The notes beneath the pieces were generated by a model. The model saw only the letters and a list, made by a program, of their open reading frames with translations, had not been told where the DNA came from and did not search any database. The translations under genes were made by a program, and so were the position numbers. A DNA stretch of 64,000 bases from Dietzia lutea (GTDB taxonomy: Bacteria > Actinomycetota > Actinomycetes > Mycobacteriales > Mycobacteriaceae): NCBI RefSeq assembly GCF_003096075.1, contig NZ_CP015449.1, positions 3,093,001 to 3,157,000 of the forward strand, in the 5' to 3' direction. Of the stretch, positions 37,455 to 46,651 are shown one piece after another; the first letter of the stretch is position 1; the number at the start of each line of letters is the position of its first letter.

Positions 37455-38063
37455 CTAGACGAACGGGACCGGACTGTGCGACCCGCCGCGTGCGGCGGCG
37501 AGGTTGCGGCGCTCGTGCTCCAGCAGCCGCAGTCGGTACTCCGGGCAGTTGCCCATACCGCCGTCGGCGCGGATCACGCGATGCACGGGGATGACGAACG
37601 GCACCGGCACGATGCTGCACAGCCGACCCACCCGCCGGGCGTTGCGCGGCCGGCCGGCGTCCACGCTGATCTGCCCGTAGGTGGAGGTCTCGCCATACGG
37701 GATGCGCTGGATCTCGCGGTAGGCCTCCCGCGAGAACTCGTCGTGGACGCCAGCAGCGGCCCAGTCGAGCGGGACGTCGAAGTCGCGTAGCTCCCCGGCC
37801 AGGTAGGCCCTCACCTGCCCCGAGAGGCGGTCCAGGAGCCCACTCGCGCCGCCGGGCCCGCGGTCGAGGTCCTCGTCGTCGTCCTCTCCCCCGCCGCCAC
37901 CGTGTTTCACGTCGAACCACGCGTCGGCGGCGTGGAGTTCGCTCTCGTCGACCTGCTGCAGACGTGACACTCCCACGGCCGTGGCCTCGACGATCATGAG
38001 GCCGGCCGAGGTCTCGAGCAGCCGCGCGGCGACGCCGGGCGTCCGGGCCGCGCGCACGCTCAC
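37455..38063 (-). CDS. MGMT-like DNA-binding protein lacking the catalytic cysteine (ATL-like)
   Basis: A 202-aa protein with the C-terminal fold of O6-alkylguanine-DNA alkyltransferases: IPYGETSTYGQIS, GRPRNARRVG (arginine finger and recognition helix) and the active-site loop. That loop reads IPVHRVI, so Val160 (codon 37584-37586) replaces the cysteine of PCHRV, and the usual Asn hinge is also Val (VPVP). Alkyl transfer is therefore not expected. Alkyltransferase-like proteins with such changes bind O6-alkylguanine and hand lesions to nucleotide excision repair. A Gly/Asp-rich linker precedes the domain. GTG 38063 overlaps the SUFU-like gene. Confidence 0.8.
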   Translation of the reverse strand: MSVRAARTPGVAARLLETSAGLMIVEATAVGVSRLQQVDESELHAADAWFDVKHGGGGGEDDDEDLDRGPGGASGLLDRLSGQVRAYLAGELRDFDVPLDWAAAGVHDEFSREAYREIQRIPYGETSTYGQISVDAGRPRNARRVGRLCSIVPVPFVIPVHRVIRADGGMGNCPEYRLRLLEHERRNLAAARGGSHSPVPFV

Positions 38064-38698
38064 ACCACGCTCGGACGGTCCGGGTCGGTGACGTCGGCGT
38101 CGGCGGTGTCGAGCTTCTCGAACAGGGCGTCGGCACCGTCGCGCCCGAGCGCGGACATCTCGGCGGTGGTGATGGGCACGGCCTGCAGGCGCGTGAGCAG
38201 GGGGCCGGTGCCGTCGGGGCCGCCGGTCTCGTCGACGACCTGTAGTTCCGGCCACAGGAACGGCGGTGTGAGGACGAGGTGCTCGCAGCGCCGCCCGGGA
38301 TCGACCAGACCGACCGCGTTGGGGATCACCGCGCCGGGCGCGACGTGGATTGAGCCGGTCGCCACCGCCAGCGCGCACGCGTCCAGGACGTCGGCCATCG
38401 CGCGGTGCCCCGTGCGGCCGACCGTGACGAACTCACTGCGGATCTGGCGCCCCTCGGGCGTGGTGACGTTGGTGGGCAGCTCCCGCGCGCCGATGGTGGC
38501 GTAGGTGGAGAAGCCGACGGCGGGGACGTTGTCGACGACGACGATGTCGCAATGCCATTCGGTGGTCTTCCCCTCCTCGTCCGGCTCGGTCTCGTGCGGG
38601 TAGCGCAGGACGCGGACCTTGTCCTTGCCCCCGAGGATGCCCTCGAGGCCGGAGAGATCGGCCGCGTCCGGGCCGGGGAGAGTGTTCTCGTCGCTCAT
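38060..38698 (-). CDS. Suppressor-of-fused (SUFU) domain protein
   Basis: A 212-aa cytoplasmic protein resembling bacterial SUFU-domain proteins: [57 protein letters not shown] and the C-terminal [11 protein letters not shown] typical of the family. Members in bacteria are mostly of unknown function, some acting as immunity or stress proteins. It is coupled by 4-nt overlaps to fgd upstream and to the MGMT-like gene downstream. Confidence 0.7.
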   Translation of the reverse strand: MSDENTLPGPDAADLSGLEGILGGKDKVRVLRYPHETEPDEEGKTTEWHCDIVVVDNVPAVGFSTYATIGARELPTNVTTPEGRQIRSEFVTVGRTGHRAMADVLDACALAVATGSIHVAPGAVIPNAVGLVDPGRRCEHLVLTPPFLWPELQVVDETGGPDGTGPLLTRLQAVPITTAEMSALGRDGADALFEKLDTADADVTDPDRPSVV

Positions 38699-39714
38699 AC
38701 GAGTGCTCGCAGACGTGGTTCGAGGTCGGCCTTGAACAGGTCGAGGAAGCGCTTCTGGTCGTGACCGGGCGCGTGGAAGACCAGGTGGTTGAGGCCCGCG
38801 TCGACGTACTGCTTGACCTGCTCGACGGCGTCGTCCGGGTCCGAGGCGACGATCCAGCGCTTGGCGACCTGCTCGATCGGCAGCTCGTCGGCCAGGCGCT
38901 CCATCTCGCGCGGCGAGTCCACCGAGTGCTTCTGCTCCGGCGTCAGGCTCAGCGGCGCCCAGAAGCGGCAGTTCTCGAGGGCCTTCACCGGGTCGGGGTC
39001 GTAGCTGATCTTGATCTCGATCATCCGGTCGATCGCCGAGGAGTCACGCTCGTTGATCCGCGCGCCCTCCTCCACGGCGGGCAGGAGCTTGTCCGTGTAA
39101 AGCTCCATGCCCTTGCCGGAGGTGCAGATGAAGCCGTCGCCGACGCGGCCGGCGTACTTGGCCACCACCGGGCCACCCGCCGCGATGTAGACCGGCACGC
39201 CTCCCTCGGGCACGTCGTACAGGAACGCGTCCTTGGTGGAGTAGAAGTCGCCGGAGAAGCTGGTGGTCTCGCCGGTCCAGAGCTCGCGCATGAGGCGGAC
39301 GGACTCCCGCAGTCGCGCGAAGCGCTCCTTGAACTCCGGCCACTCGCCCTGGTGGCCCGTGGCGATCTCGTTGAGTGCCTCACCGGTGCCCACGCCGAGG
39401 AAGACGCGCCCCGGGTAGAGGCACGCCATGGTGGCGAACGCCTGGGCCAGCACCGCGGGGTTGTAGCGGAACGTCGGGGTGAGCACGGACGTGCCCAGCT
39501 GGATCGTGCTGGTCCGCTCCCCCACGGCCGTGAGCCAGGACAGGGAGAACGGGGCGTGGCCGCCGTCGTGGCGCCAGGGCTGGAAATGGTCGGAGACCGT
39601 GGCCGAGTCCATGCCCGCCTGCTCCGCCATCACCGCGAACTCCACGAGGTCACGCGGCCCGAACTGCTCGGCCGAGGCCTTGTATCCGAGCTTGAGGGAG
39701 GGGGTGTCGGGCAT
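38695..39714 (-). CDS. fgd: F420-dependent glucose-6-phosphate dehydrogenase
   Basis: A 339-aa luciferase-like TIM-barrel enzyme that oxidises glucose-6-phosphate and supplies reduced F420. [17 protein letters not shown] carries the catalytic His, [10 protein letters not shown] the Glu acid, and the phosphate-binding Lys/Arg regions follow ([23 protein letters not shown]). AGGAG is 5 nt before the ATG. It begins an operon with the SUFU and MGMT-like genes. Position near pta-ackA-pknG matches fgd1 (Rv0407) in M. tuberculosis. Confidence 0.93.
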   Translation of the reverse strand: MPDTPSLKLGYKASAEQFGPRDLVEFAVMAEQAGMDSATVSDHFQPWRHDGGHAPFSLSWLTAVGERTSTIQLGTSVLTPTFRYNPAVLAQAFATMACLYPGRVFLGVGTGEALNEIATGHQGEWPEFKERFARLRESVRLMRELWTGETTSFSGDFYSTKDAFLYDVPEGGVPVYIAAGGPVVAKYAGRVGDGFICTSGKGMELYTDKLLPAVEEGARINERDSSAIDRMIEIKISYDPDPVKALENCRFWAPLSLTPEQKHSVDSPREMERLADELPIEQVAKRWIVASDPDDAVEQVKQYVDAGLNHLVFHAPGHDQKRFLDLFKADLEPRLRALV

Positions 39715-40144
39715 CGGCTTCTCCTGCGTCTAGGCGTGTGGCCAGGTTCGTTTCGACGTCAACTTCGTCGCGCGGGCCACTGCGCCGAGTATGCCAGTGG
39801 CCTACGACACTCGTAGCGCCCTGTCCCCACCTCACTGCTCCAACACCGCCTCAGCGGGAGGGGCGCCGGAGGCGGACGCGGAGAGTAGGTCGGCGTCGTC
39901 AGCCAGCCTTGCGGGTCTCGGGCTCGCAATCGTGTGCGTTCGATGACCGGTTGCCGACGGACCGGACAGTTCCCCGGGGGCGCGATGGCGTGCGGTCTGT
40001 GAATTTGGCCACACGCCGAGACGAGGCGTAACGAATACGGTTGCGTCAGCAATATTCTTCATGAACCGGAAGTCACCGCGCATCGCGTGGCCAGGGTCCC
40101 CTCCCCTGAACCGACCTCCGGGAGAGCGCATTATCGGAGGAGTC
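39715..40144. other. Intergenic region between fgd and a secreted-protein gene
   Basis: About 430 bp with no credible gene. It holds the divergent promoters of fgd (minus) and the secreted protein (plus). A small inverted repeat ACGCC/GGCGT lies at 40013-40029, and an AT-richer patch runs at about 40030-40065. No clear tRNA or structured RNA was recognised. Confidence 0.4.
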
Positions 40145-40774
40145 ATGCGGATCAGGCACGCGGCCACCGCCCTGGTGGCCCTCGCTGCCTCCTCCGCCTG
40201 CGCCCTCGGCACCACGATGGTCCTCCAGGACCGCGAAGAGCAGGCCCGCGAGTCCGAACTCCGCAGCTCCGCCTGGTCCGTCCAGGCGTCCACCGACTTC
40301 GGCACCACCTGGACCGCGCCCATCTCGTCCTACGGTGGCCACTTCCCCGTCCGCGTCGACACCGCCGGACTGCGGGACCGTTCGGCCTACCAGCCGCTCA
40401 CCCTCCGCACGAGCGTCGACTCGCGCGCCGACGCCCACGTGGCGATCGGCGAGGGTGTCCTCGTGGAGGGCGACCCGGCCACCGCCGCCGACGTGCGGAT
40501 CAGGGCGGTCGCCTCCCGCGGCGGGGCCTGCGCGGCTCCGGCCTTCCACCTCGACTCGGACAACATCCTCGCCGGAGACGGTGAGCAGCCGGTGCCCGTC
40601 GACGCCCCCACCTCGGACGTCCCGCTGAGCCTGCCCGCCGCCACCCGCACCACACCCGGCGCGGCGGTGACCGTGTGCCTCGAACTGAGCATGGACGCCG
40701 ACTCCCCGGCGCCCGACTCGGTCCTCACGCTGGCGTGGCCCGTCGACATCGCCCGCAGCGACGCCACCGCCTGA
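40145..40774 (+). CDS. Secreted protein of unknown function
   Basis: A 209-aa protein with an N-terminal signal (MRIRHAATALVALAASSACAL). The cysteine could be a weak lipobox. The mature part is beta-rich and holds two cysteines (GGACAAP, VTVCLEL) that may form a disulfide. GGAGG precedes the ATG at 40145; the longer frame from 40061 adds non-coding-like residues. Overall it resembles secreted beta-sandwich proteins, but no family was recognised. Confidence 0.75.
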   Translation: MRIRHAATALVALAASSACALGTTMVLQDREEQARESELRSSAWSVQASTDFGTTWTAPISSYGGHFPVRVDTAGLRDRSAYQPLTLRTSVDSRADAHVAIGEGVLVEGDPATAADVRIRAVASRGGACAAPAFHLDSDNILAGDGEQPVPVDAPTSDVPLSLPAATRTTPGAAVTVCLELSMDADSPAPDSVLTLAWPVDIARSDATA

Positions 40775-40795
40775 GCCGCCCGCCCGGTCGCCTAC

Positions 40796-41944
40796 TCAGC
40801 CGCCGGCGGCCTCCCGGTAGATCCGCGCATGGGTGGCCACGACGGTCGCCGGATCGGCGCCCGCCACCCGCGGCGGCACGGCCCGCGGATCCTCCAACGC
40901 CGCCCGCACGGCCACCGCCACCGCGGACGGATCGCGCGGGTCGTAGACCTCGCCCGAGTGCTCGCCCGGGTCGCACCGGTCGAACCACTGGTCCCGCAGG
41001 AACCCCACCGACGGGAACACCGGCGCAACCCCGAGATCACGGCACAGTTCCAGCCACGTTGAGTGGGTGGCGAACCGGTAGGGCAGGACGCACACGTCGA
41101 GCGCGGCGAACTCCGGCAGCACGGGCCCCAGATCCAGCGACTCGTAGCGCACCAACCGCACCGACTCCCAGCCGCCCTCGGCCGCCAGCTCCGCGACGAG
41201 GTGGTGGCCGCCGGCCTCGCGGTCCTCGCCGCACGCGTCGCGCCACGCCTGTGCCTCCACCACGATCCGCAGGTGGGCGCCGCGTCGGCCCTGCACCACG
41301 AGCGCCAACTGGTCCAGCAGCTCGGGGCCCTCGATGTTCTCGCCCATCCGCTCCAGCAGGACCCCCACCACGAGCGGGTCACCCGGCCCGCGCAGGTGCT
41401 TGCCCGCGCGCACGGCGGCGGAGATCTCCGCCTCGTCCAGCAATCGCGGGTGCGGCACCACGACCGGCTCCACACCCCAGCGCACCCACAGTTCGTGGGC
41501 CGCCACCTCGGTCAGTGTGATCACCGCGGACGCCGCCTCCACCAGCGTGCCGGTGTGATCCCGGTGCGGCAGCTCGTCCTCGTGCGTCGGGTAGACGATG
41601 TCGTGCACGGTCAGCACGAACGGGATCCCGGCCGTCTCGAAGTGCTCGACGACGTCGTCCACGCTCTCGGGCTCGAGGTAGTCGTAGCCGAAGTGCACGT
41701 GCGCCAGATCGACGTCCTGCAGAGGATCGGCGTCCCGGTGGATCTCGCCGGAGGCGTCGGAATCCGGGTCGAGCTCGGCGGGGGTCACCGCCTCGGCCGG
41801 GGTGTGCCCGTTGACCACGCCGGGCCGCACGGGCACGAGCTCCACGTGCTCGGCCCCGTCCAGGCCGATGATGCGGCGCACGGCCGGATGCGCGGCGGGC
41901 AGCACCGCCACCCTCGTCCGCGACCCGCCACCCAGGACGCTCAT
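40796..41944 (-). CDS. Glycosyltransferase, GT4-like
   Basis: A 382-aa protein with a GT-B architecture: VDLAHVHFGYDYLEPES and VLTVHDIVYPTHEDE in the N-terminal half, VGVLLERMGENIEGPELLDQLALV and VRYESLDLGPVLPEFAALDVCVLPYRFATHSTWLELCRDLGV in the C-terminal half, with a Glu in the usual nucleotide-sugar region. Donor and acceptor are unknown. The start lies 5 nt after the metZ stop, suggesting cotranscription. Confidence 0.75.
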   Translation of the reverse strand: MSVLGGGSRTRVAVLPAAHPAVRRIIGLDGAEHVELVPVRPGVVNGHTPAEAVTPAELDPDSDASGEIHRDADPLQDVDLAHVHFGYDYLEPESVDDVVEHFETAGIPFVLTVHDIVYPTHEDELPHRDHTGTLVEAASAVITLTEVAAHELWVRWGVEPVVVPHPRLLDEAEISAAVRAGKHLRGPGDPLVVGVLLERMGENIEGPELLDQLALVVQGRRGAHLRIVVEAQAWRDACGEDREAGGHHLVAELAAEGGWESVRLVRYESLDLGPVLPEFAALDVCVLPYRFATHSTWLELCRDLGVAPVFPSVGFLRDQWFDRCDPGEHSGEVYDPRDPSAVAVAVRAALEDPRAVPPRVAGADPATVVATHARIYREAAGG

Positions 41945-41949
41945 GGGCG

Positions 41950-43167
41950 TCAGTCTAGACCGCGGCGCAGGTCCTCGATCAGATCTCCGACGAATTCCAG
42001 GCCCACCGAGAGGCGGATGACGTTGTCGCCGATCCCCACCGCGGCACGGGCCTCGGGCTCCATGGACGCGTGGGTCGTCGTCGCCGGATGGGTCACGAGC
42101 GTCTTGGCGTCGCCCAGGTTGTTGGAGATGTCGATGACCTCCAACGCGTTGAGCAGGGCGAAGGACTCCCTCTTGCCGCTGCCGATCTCGCCGTCGTCAC
42201 CCTCGCCGCACTTCAGCCCGAACGTCACCACGGACCCGCCGCCGGACATCTGCGCGCGCGCCAGCTCGTACTGGGGGTGCGACTCGAGCATCGGGTACGT
42301 CACCCAGTCCACCGCCGGGTGGGACTCGAGGAACCGCGCCACCTCGAGCGCGTTGGCGGACATCCGCTCGACGCGCAGACCCATGGTCTCCAAGCCCTTG
42401 ACCAGCACCCACGCGTTGAACGCGCTCATGCCGAACCCGGCGTGGCGCATGAGGTTCTGGACCGGCCCGGTGATGTACTCCTCGGTCCCCAGGACGGCGC
42501 CGCCGAGGACGCGGCCCTGGCCGTCGATGTGCTTGGTCGTGGAGTACACCACCACGTCGGCACCCAGCTCGAGCGGCTTCTGGTGCAGGACGGTGGCGAA
42601 GACGTTGTCCACCACGACCTGCGCGCCGGCCTCGTGGGCCAGGTCGCAGACCGCGCGCACGTCGACCAGCTCCTGCATGGGGTTGGACGGGGTCTCGAAG
42701 AACACGGCGTCGGTGGGCTCGCTGAGCGCCTCGCGCCACTGGTCGAGGTCGGCGCCGTCGACGAACACCGTCTCCACGCCCCACCGCGGCAGGATCTCCG
42801 CGCAGATCACGTAGCAGGAGCCGAACAGCGCGCGGGAGGCCACGAGCCGGGACCCGTTGCCGCAGAGCGCGGCCAGCGCCACGAACACCGCGGACATGCC
42901 GGAGCTGGTGGCGAAGCACGCCTCGGCGCCCTCGATCTGGCGCAGGCGCTCCTGGAACATCGCGACGGTGGGATTGCCGTAGCGGGAGTAGACGAAGCGC
43001 TGCCTCTCGCCGTTGAACGACGCCTCGGCCGCCTCGGCGGACTCGTAGACGTAGCCGGAGTTGAGGAACATCGGCTCGGTGGTCTCCTCGAAGGCCGTGC
43101 GCATCTGGCCGGCGCGGACCCCCAGGGTGTCGGGGTGGAGACCGTCGGGGAGCTCGTTGTTTCTCAT
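41950..43167 (-). CDS. metZ: O-succinylhomoserine sulfhydrylase MetZ
   Basis: A 405-aa Cys/Met-metabolism PLP enzyme that makes homocysteine from O-succinylhomoserine (or acetyl ester) and sulfide. It has YSRYGNPT, TSSGMSAVF, FFETPSNP, VVDNVFATVLHQKPLELGADVVVYSTTKHIDGQG with the PLP Lys, and FGLK. A rhodanese gene just upstream matches the Rv0390-metZ (Rv0391) pair of M. tuberculosis. The ribosome site is weak. Confidence 0.88.
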   Translation of the reverse strand: MRNNELPDGLHPDTLGVRAGQMRTAFEETTEPMFLNSGYVYESAEAAEASFNGERQRFVYSRYGNPTVAMFQERLRQIEGAEACFATSSGMSAVFVALAALCGNGSRLVASRALFGSCYVICAEILPRWGVETVFVDGADLDQWREALSEPTDAVFFETPSNPMQELVDVRAVCDLAHEAGAQVVVDNVFATVLHQKPLELGADVVVYSTTKHIDGQGRVLGGAVLGTEEYITGPVQNLMRHAGFGMSAFNAWVLVKGLETMGLRVERMSANALEVARFLESHPAVDWVTYPMLESHPQYELARAQMSGGGSVVTFGLKCGEGDDGEIGSGKRESFALLNALEVIDISNNLGDAKTLVTHPATTTHASMEPEARAAVGIGDNVIRLSVGLEFVGDLIEDLRRGLD

Positions 43168-43196
43168 CCGCTGCTTTCTGTGTACTCGTGCGTGCG

Positions 43197-43247
43197 TGTG
43201 TGGGCGGGCCGGGTGTGTGGGCGGGCCGGGTGTGTGGACGGGACGGG
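43197..43247. repeat. Three tandem 17-bp repeats between rhodanese and metZ
   Basis: Two identical units TGTGTGGGCGGGCCGGG (43197-43213, 43214-43230) and a third copy with two changes (43231-43247). They are non-coding and lie in the 99-bp gap between two genes of one strand, so copy number could vary among strains and affect spacing or transcription of metZ. Confidence 0.85.
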
Positions 43248-43266
43248 CGTGTCCGGTCGAGCCCGG

Positions 43267-43683
43267 TCAGGACTGGCGCCAGGCCAGGCCCGCGACCTTC
43301 CAGCCGTTGACCGTGCCGCGGTGTCCTTCAGCGTCGGGGTCGCCCTCGAAGCCGCCGGTCACGTTGTAGGCGGCGCCGTATCCGGCGGCGGTGGCGACCC
43401 GGGCCGCGGCCGCCGACCGGTGTCCGCTGCGGCACAGGAACAGCACGGGCGCGCCGGGCTCGACCCCGGCCTCACTCAGCTGTTCCACGAACCGGGCGTT
43501 GGGCTGGCCCGCCGAGGTCATCCACTCGATGCCCAGCGTGCGCTTGCCGAGCTCCGACAGATCGGCGCCGCCGACCCACTGCCATTCGGCGCTGGTGCGG
43601 ACGTCCACCAGTACGGCGTCGGGATCGGAGGCGAGCAGTTCCCAGGCCTGGCGGGGCGGTAGGTCCCCGGCGTAGTCGCTCAT
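43267..43683 (-). CDS. Rhodanese-like sulfurtransferase
   Basis: A 138-aa single-domain rhodanese: VLVDVRTSAEWQWVGG, the active-site loop CRSGHRS and a C-terminal GGFEGDPDAEGHRGTVNGWK. It probably carries sulfane sulfur and may feed metZ, which lies downstream. It corresponds in position to Rv0390. The upstream region is short and divergent from the fprA-like gene. Confidence 0.9.
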   Translation of the reverse strand: MSDYAGDLPPRQAWELLASDPDAVLVDVRTSAEWQWVGGADLSELGKRTLGIEWMTSAGQPNARFVEQLSEAGVEPGAPVLFLCRSGHRSAAAARVATAAGYGAAYNVTGGFEGDPDAEGHRGTVNGWKVAGLAWRQS

Positions 43684-43734
43684 GGGTGTCGATTATGCTC
43701 CCCCGACGCCGATCGGCGGGGTCGAGGTACCCCG

Positions 43735-45240
43735 GTGGTCGTTCTGTGCGACGATCCGGATATGACGCCGCTCACAGATCACCCCTACCGTGTGGCCGTC
43801 GTCGGGTCCGGCCCGGCGGGCGTGTATGCGTGCGAGGCCCTGCTGGACTGGAGCGACTCGCGTGATTCGTCGGGGCGCGGGATCGTGGTGGACCTGCTCG
43901 ACCGCCTGCCCGTGCCGTACGGGCTGCTGCGTCACGGCGTGGCCCCGGATCACCCCCGCATCAAGGGCATCGCGCGGACGCTCGAGGGGATCGCCGCGGA
44001 TCCGCGCATCCGGTTCCTGGGCAACGTGGAGTTCGGCCGCGACCTGACCGTGGAGGACGCGCGGCGCTTCTACCACGCGGTCGTGTTCTCCACCGGCGCG
44101 CTGGCCGACCGTCGCCTGGGCGTCCCGGGCGAGGACCTGGAGGGCTCGTACGGGGCGGCCGAGTTCGTGACCTGGTACGACGGTCATCCCGATTCGCACC
44201 CGGAGTGGGCGCTCACCGCCGAGCGGGCGGCCGTGGTCGGCGTGGGGAACGTGGCCCTGGACGTGGCGCGCATGCTGGTGCGCAGTCCGGAGCAGCTCGA
44301 GCCGACGGACATCCCCGCCCACGTGCGGGACGGCTTCGGCACCAACGTGACGCGCGTGGTGTCGGTGATCGGGCGCCGTGGACCGGCGCACGCCAAGTTC
44401 ACGCCCCTGGAGCTGCGGGAGATGGCCAAGGTGGAGGGCGTCACCGTGGTGGTGGATCCCGACGACCTGGAGTACGACGACGAGGCGCGCGCCCTCCGCG
44501 ACGGCGATCGCCGGGTGGGGCAGGTGTGCGCGCAACTCGAGAAATGGGTCGAGGCGCAGCGCGAGGCCGGGCTCGAGACGGCGGATGAGGCCGAGGCCGC
44601 CGCGCTCGCGGCCGGCGGGAAGGTGGTGCGGTTCCGCTTCCACCGGTCCCCCGTCGAGATGGTGGGCGACGACGGCCGGGTCTCCGGGTTGCGACTGGAG
44701 ATCACCGAGCCCGATCCCGCGCCGGCCGACTCCGGGGCGGCCGCCGGCCGGGTGCGCGGCACGGGCCACGTCGAAAACCTGCCGGTGGAGGCCGTGTACC
44801 GGGCGGTGGGGTACCGCTCCGCCGCCCTGGAGGGCGTGCCGTTCGACGACTCCCGGGCGACCATCCCCAACGACGGCGGACGGGTGCTCGACGCGCCGGG
44901 CGGGGAGCACCTGCCGGGGTTGTTCACGGCGGGGTGGGTCAAGCGCGGGCCGTCCGGCGTCATCGGCACCAATCGGTCGTGCGCTGTGGAGACGGTCGGT
45001 CATCTGACCACCGAACTCGAGTCCGGCACGCTGCCCGAGCCCGCCGACCCCGATCCGTCCGCCGTGCGCGACCTGCTCGCCGACCGCGGCGTGGACGTCG
45101 TCGACGGCGACGCCTGGCTGGCGATCGACGCCCACGAGCGTGAGCTCGGCGAGGCGGCCGGCCGCGAGCGCACCAAGCTGCCGGGACGGGCGGAGATGCT
45201 CGACATCGCCCGCTCCTCGCGGCCTACTCGATCCCGCTGA
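43735..45240 (+). CDS. fprA: NADPH-ferredoxin/adrenodoxin reductase, FprA type
   Basis: A 501-aa flavoprotein with two dinucleotide folds: VAVVGSGPAGVYACEALL (FAD) and AAVVGVGNVALDVARML (NADPH), plus PVPYGLLRHGVAPDHPRIK, VIGRRGPAHAKFT and FTAGWVKRGPSGVIGTNR. It moves electrons from NADPH to [2Fe-2S] ferredoxins of the adrenodoxin type and could drive the ferredoxin at 9648. GTG 43735 has GAGGT 6 nt upstream; ATG 43762 is an alternative. TATGCT at 43694-43699 may be the -10. It overlaps the DUF1023 gene tail to tail by 17 nt. Confidence 0.88.
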   Translation: MVVLCDDPDMTPLTDHPYRVAVVGSGPAGVYACEALLDWSDSRDSSGRGIVVDLLDRLPVPYGLLRHGVAPDHPRIKGIARTLEGIAADPRIRFLGNVEFGRDLTVEDARRFYHAVVFSTGALADRRLGVPGEDLEGSYGAAEFVTWYDGHPDSHPEWALTAERAAVVGVGNVALDVARMLVRSPEQLEPTDIPAHVRDGFGTNVTRVVSVIGRRGPAHAKFTPLELREMAKVEGVTVVVDPDDLEYDDEARALRDGDRRVGQVCAQLEKWVEAQREAGLETADEAEAAALAAGGKVVRFRFHRSPVEMVGDDGRVSGLRLEITEPDPAPADSGAAAGRVRGTGHVENLPVEAVYRAVGYRSAALEGVPFDDSRATIPNDGGRVLDAPGGEHLPGLFTAGWVKRGPSGVIGTNRSCAVETVGHLTTELESGTLPEPADPDPSAVRDLLADRGVDVVDGDAWLAIDAHERELGEAAGRERTKLPGRAEMLDIARSSRPTRSR

Positions 45241-46651
45241 CGAGGCGGCCGATCTCCATCAGCGAGACCGTCCCCGGGTCGAAGTAGCGGGAGTGCGCGG
45301 TGCGCACCGCCTCCGGTCCCGCGCCGGGCTCGGTGACGTCGACGGAGCGGCCGCCGAACTCGTTGGTCCCCGGCCTCTCGCCGGAGACTCCCGTGATCGA
45401 CCACCAGGGCACGGGATCCCAGCGTGAGGCCACGGCCACCACGTCGTCGTCGACCGCCGGACGGCTGACGCCCCCCTCGTCCACCCACTGCCGGTCGAGC
45501 GACTCGACTCCCGCGCCGGGGCTGCCGACGTGGATCATCAGGTCGGCCGCGAGCCCCTCGGGGTCCGCCGCGGCCGCGCCGAGGACCACCGAGCCGTAGC
45601 TGTAGCCCACGGCCGCGTGCGGGGCGTCGTCGCCGTCCAGGCCCTCGACCGCGTCCAGCCCGGCCGCGTAGGTCCGGAGGTCGCCCGCGTGCGCCCACGC
45701 CGGCCCGGCGGAGGAGCCGGCGGAGACGACGCCGTCCGGCGCGTCGTAGCCCTGCCACGACACCGCCACGCACGCTCCGGCCGGGTCCGCCGCCTCGCAC
45801 ACCGCGCCGGCCCGCTCCCCGGTGCGCCCGAGGTCGGCCAGCGAGGACCCCGTCCCCGGCACGAGCGTCACCACCCGCTCTGCGGAATCGGGGTCGGCGC
45901 TGGCGACCACCGCCCGGCCATCGCGATGCAGGTCGAGAAGGTGCCGCCGGGGATCCTGCTCGAGATACGCGGCCAACGCCGTCAGGTCCCGCGCCACCTC
46001 GTCGGGTATCCGCCCGCCGACCCAGGCCCCGGCCCCGGTCGCGTCGAGCAGCCGACGCAGCCGGGTCCGGTTGAGGGCGTCGCGCGTCGCCGACGACAGC
46101 CCGGCCACCGAGCCGAGCTCGGGGTGGTCGCGCGCCAGCCGTGTGCGGTCTGCGGGCCCGAGCAAGTGCCACAGCCGGGCGACCTCGTGCGGGTTGTCGT
46201 CGGTCGATCCCGAGAGGTCCAGGCACGGCCTCGTCGCGGGATCGACCCGGCCGGCCAGTCCGTCCGCCGCCTCCCGCAGACGCATGGCGAGAACCCGGTC
46301 GGCGTCCTGAACCGGGACCGCGTCCCCGGTTCCGGGCTCGGCCGCTTCGGCGGCGTCCCACCCGGTCACGGCGCGGGCGAGCCGACTCCCCTCGACTCTG
46401 AGGACATCGGCCACGAAGAGGCAGTTCCCGGAGAGCATCCGCGCCTCGGCGGCGGCGTCGGCGGCCTCGCCGCGGGCCCGGTCCCCCGTCCGGCCCGACC
46501 ACCCTCCGTCTCCCGCGCGCCCGCCGAGCCTGCGGGCGACCGAGTCGAGGTCCTCGGCGGAGTCCGCGATCCGTCGGCCCACCTCCGCCGCCCGCGCGGC
46601 CGCCAGGTCGATCGCCGCGGCCAGCGCGTCAGGGCCCTGCGCCGGCGACAC
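45224..46651 (-). CDS. DUF1023 alpha/beta-hydrolase
   Basis: A 475-aa protein with a helical N-terminal half and a C-terminal alpha/beta-hydrolase of the DUF1023 type: VVTLVPGTGSSLADL, WQGYDAPDGV, the nucleophile elbow GYSYGSVVLG and HVGSPGAGV. A GTG at 46651 follows AGGAGG at 9 nt, so the longer frame to 46807 (Arg-rich) is rejected. It overlaps the small helical-protein gene by 23 nt. Such pairs are common in actinobacteria and linked to secreted helical proteins. Substrate unknown. Confidence 0.82.
   Translation of the reverse strand: MSPAQGPDALAAAIDLAAARAAEVGRRIADSAEDLDSVARRLGGRAGDGGWSGRTGDRARGEAADAAAEARMLSGNCLFVADVLRVEGSRLARAVTGWDAAEAAEPGTGDAVPVQDADRVLAMRLREAADGLAGRVDPATRPCLDLSGSTDDNPHEVARLWHLLGPADRTRLARDHPELGSVAGLSSATRDALNRTRLRRLLDATGAGAWVGGRIPDEVARDLTALAAYLEQDPRRHLLDLHRDGRAVVASADPDSAERVVTLVPGTGSSLADLGRTGERAGAVCEAADPAGACVAVSWQGYDAPDGVVSAGSSAGPAWAHAGDLRTYAAGLDAVEGLDGDDAPHAAVGYSYGSVVLGAAAADPEGLAADLMIHVGSPGAGVESLDRQWVDEGGVSRPAVDDDVVAVASRWDPVPWWSITGVSGERPGTNEFGGRSVDVTEPGAGPEAVRTAHSRYFDPGTVSLMEIGRLVSGIE

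Noticed and set aside
39885-39960. Search for a tRNA in the fgd upstream gap
   Set aside because: No cloverleaf, no T-arm consensus and no acceptor stem could be formed.
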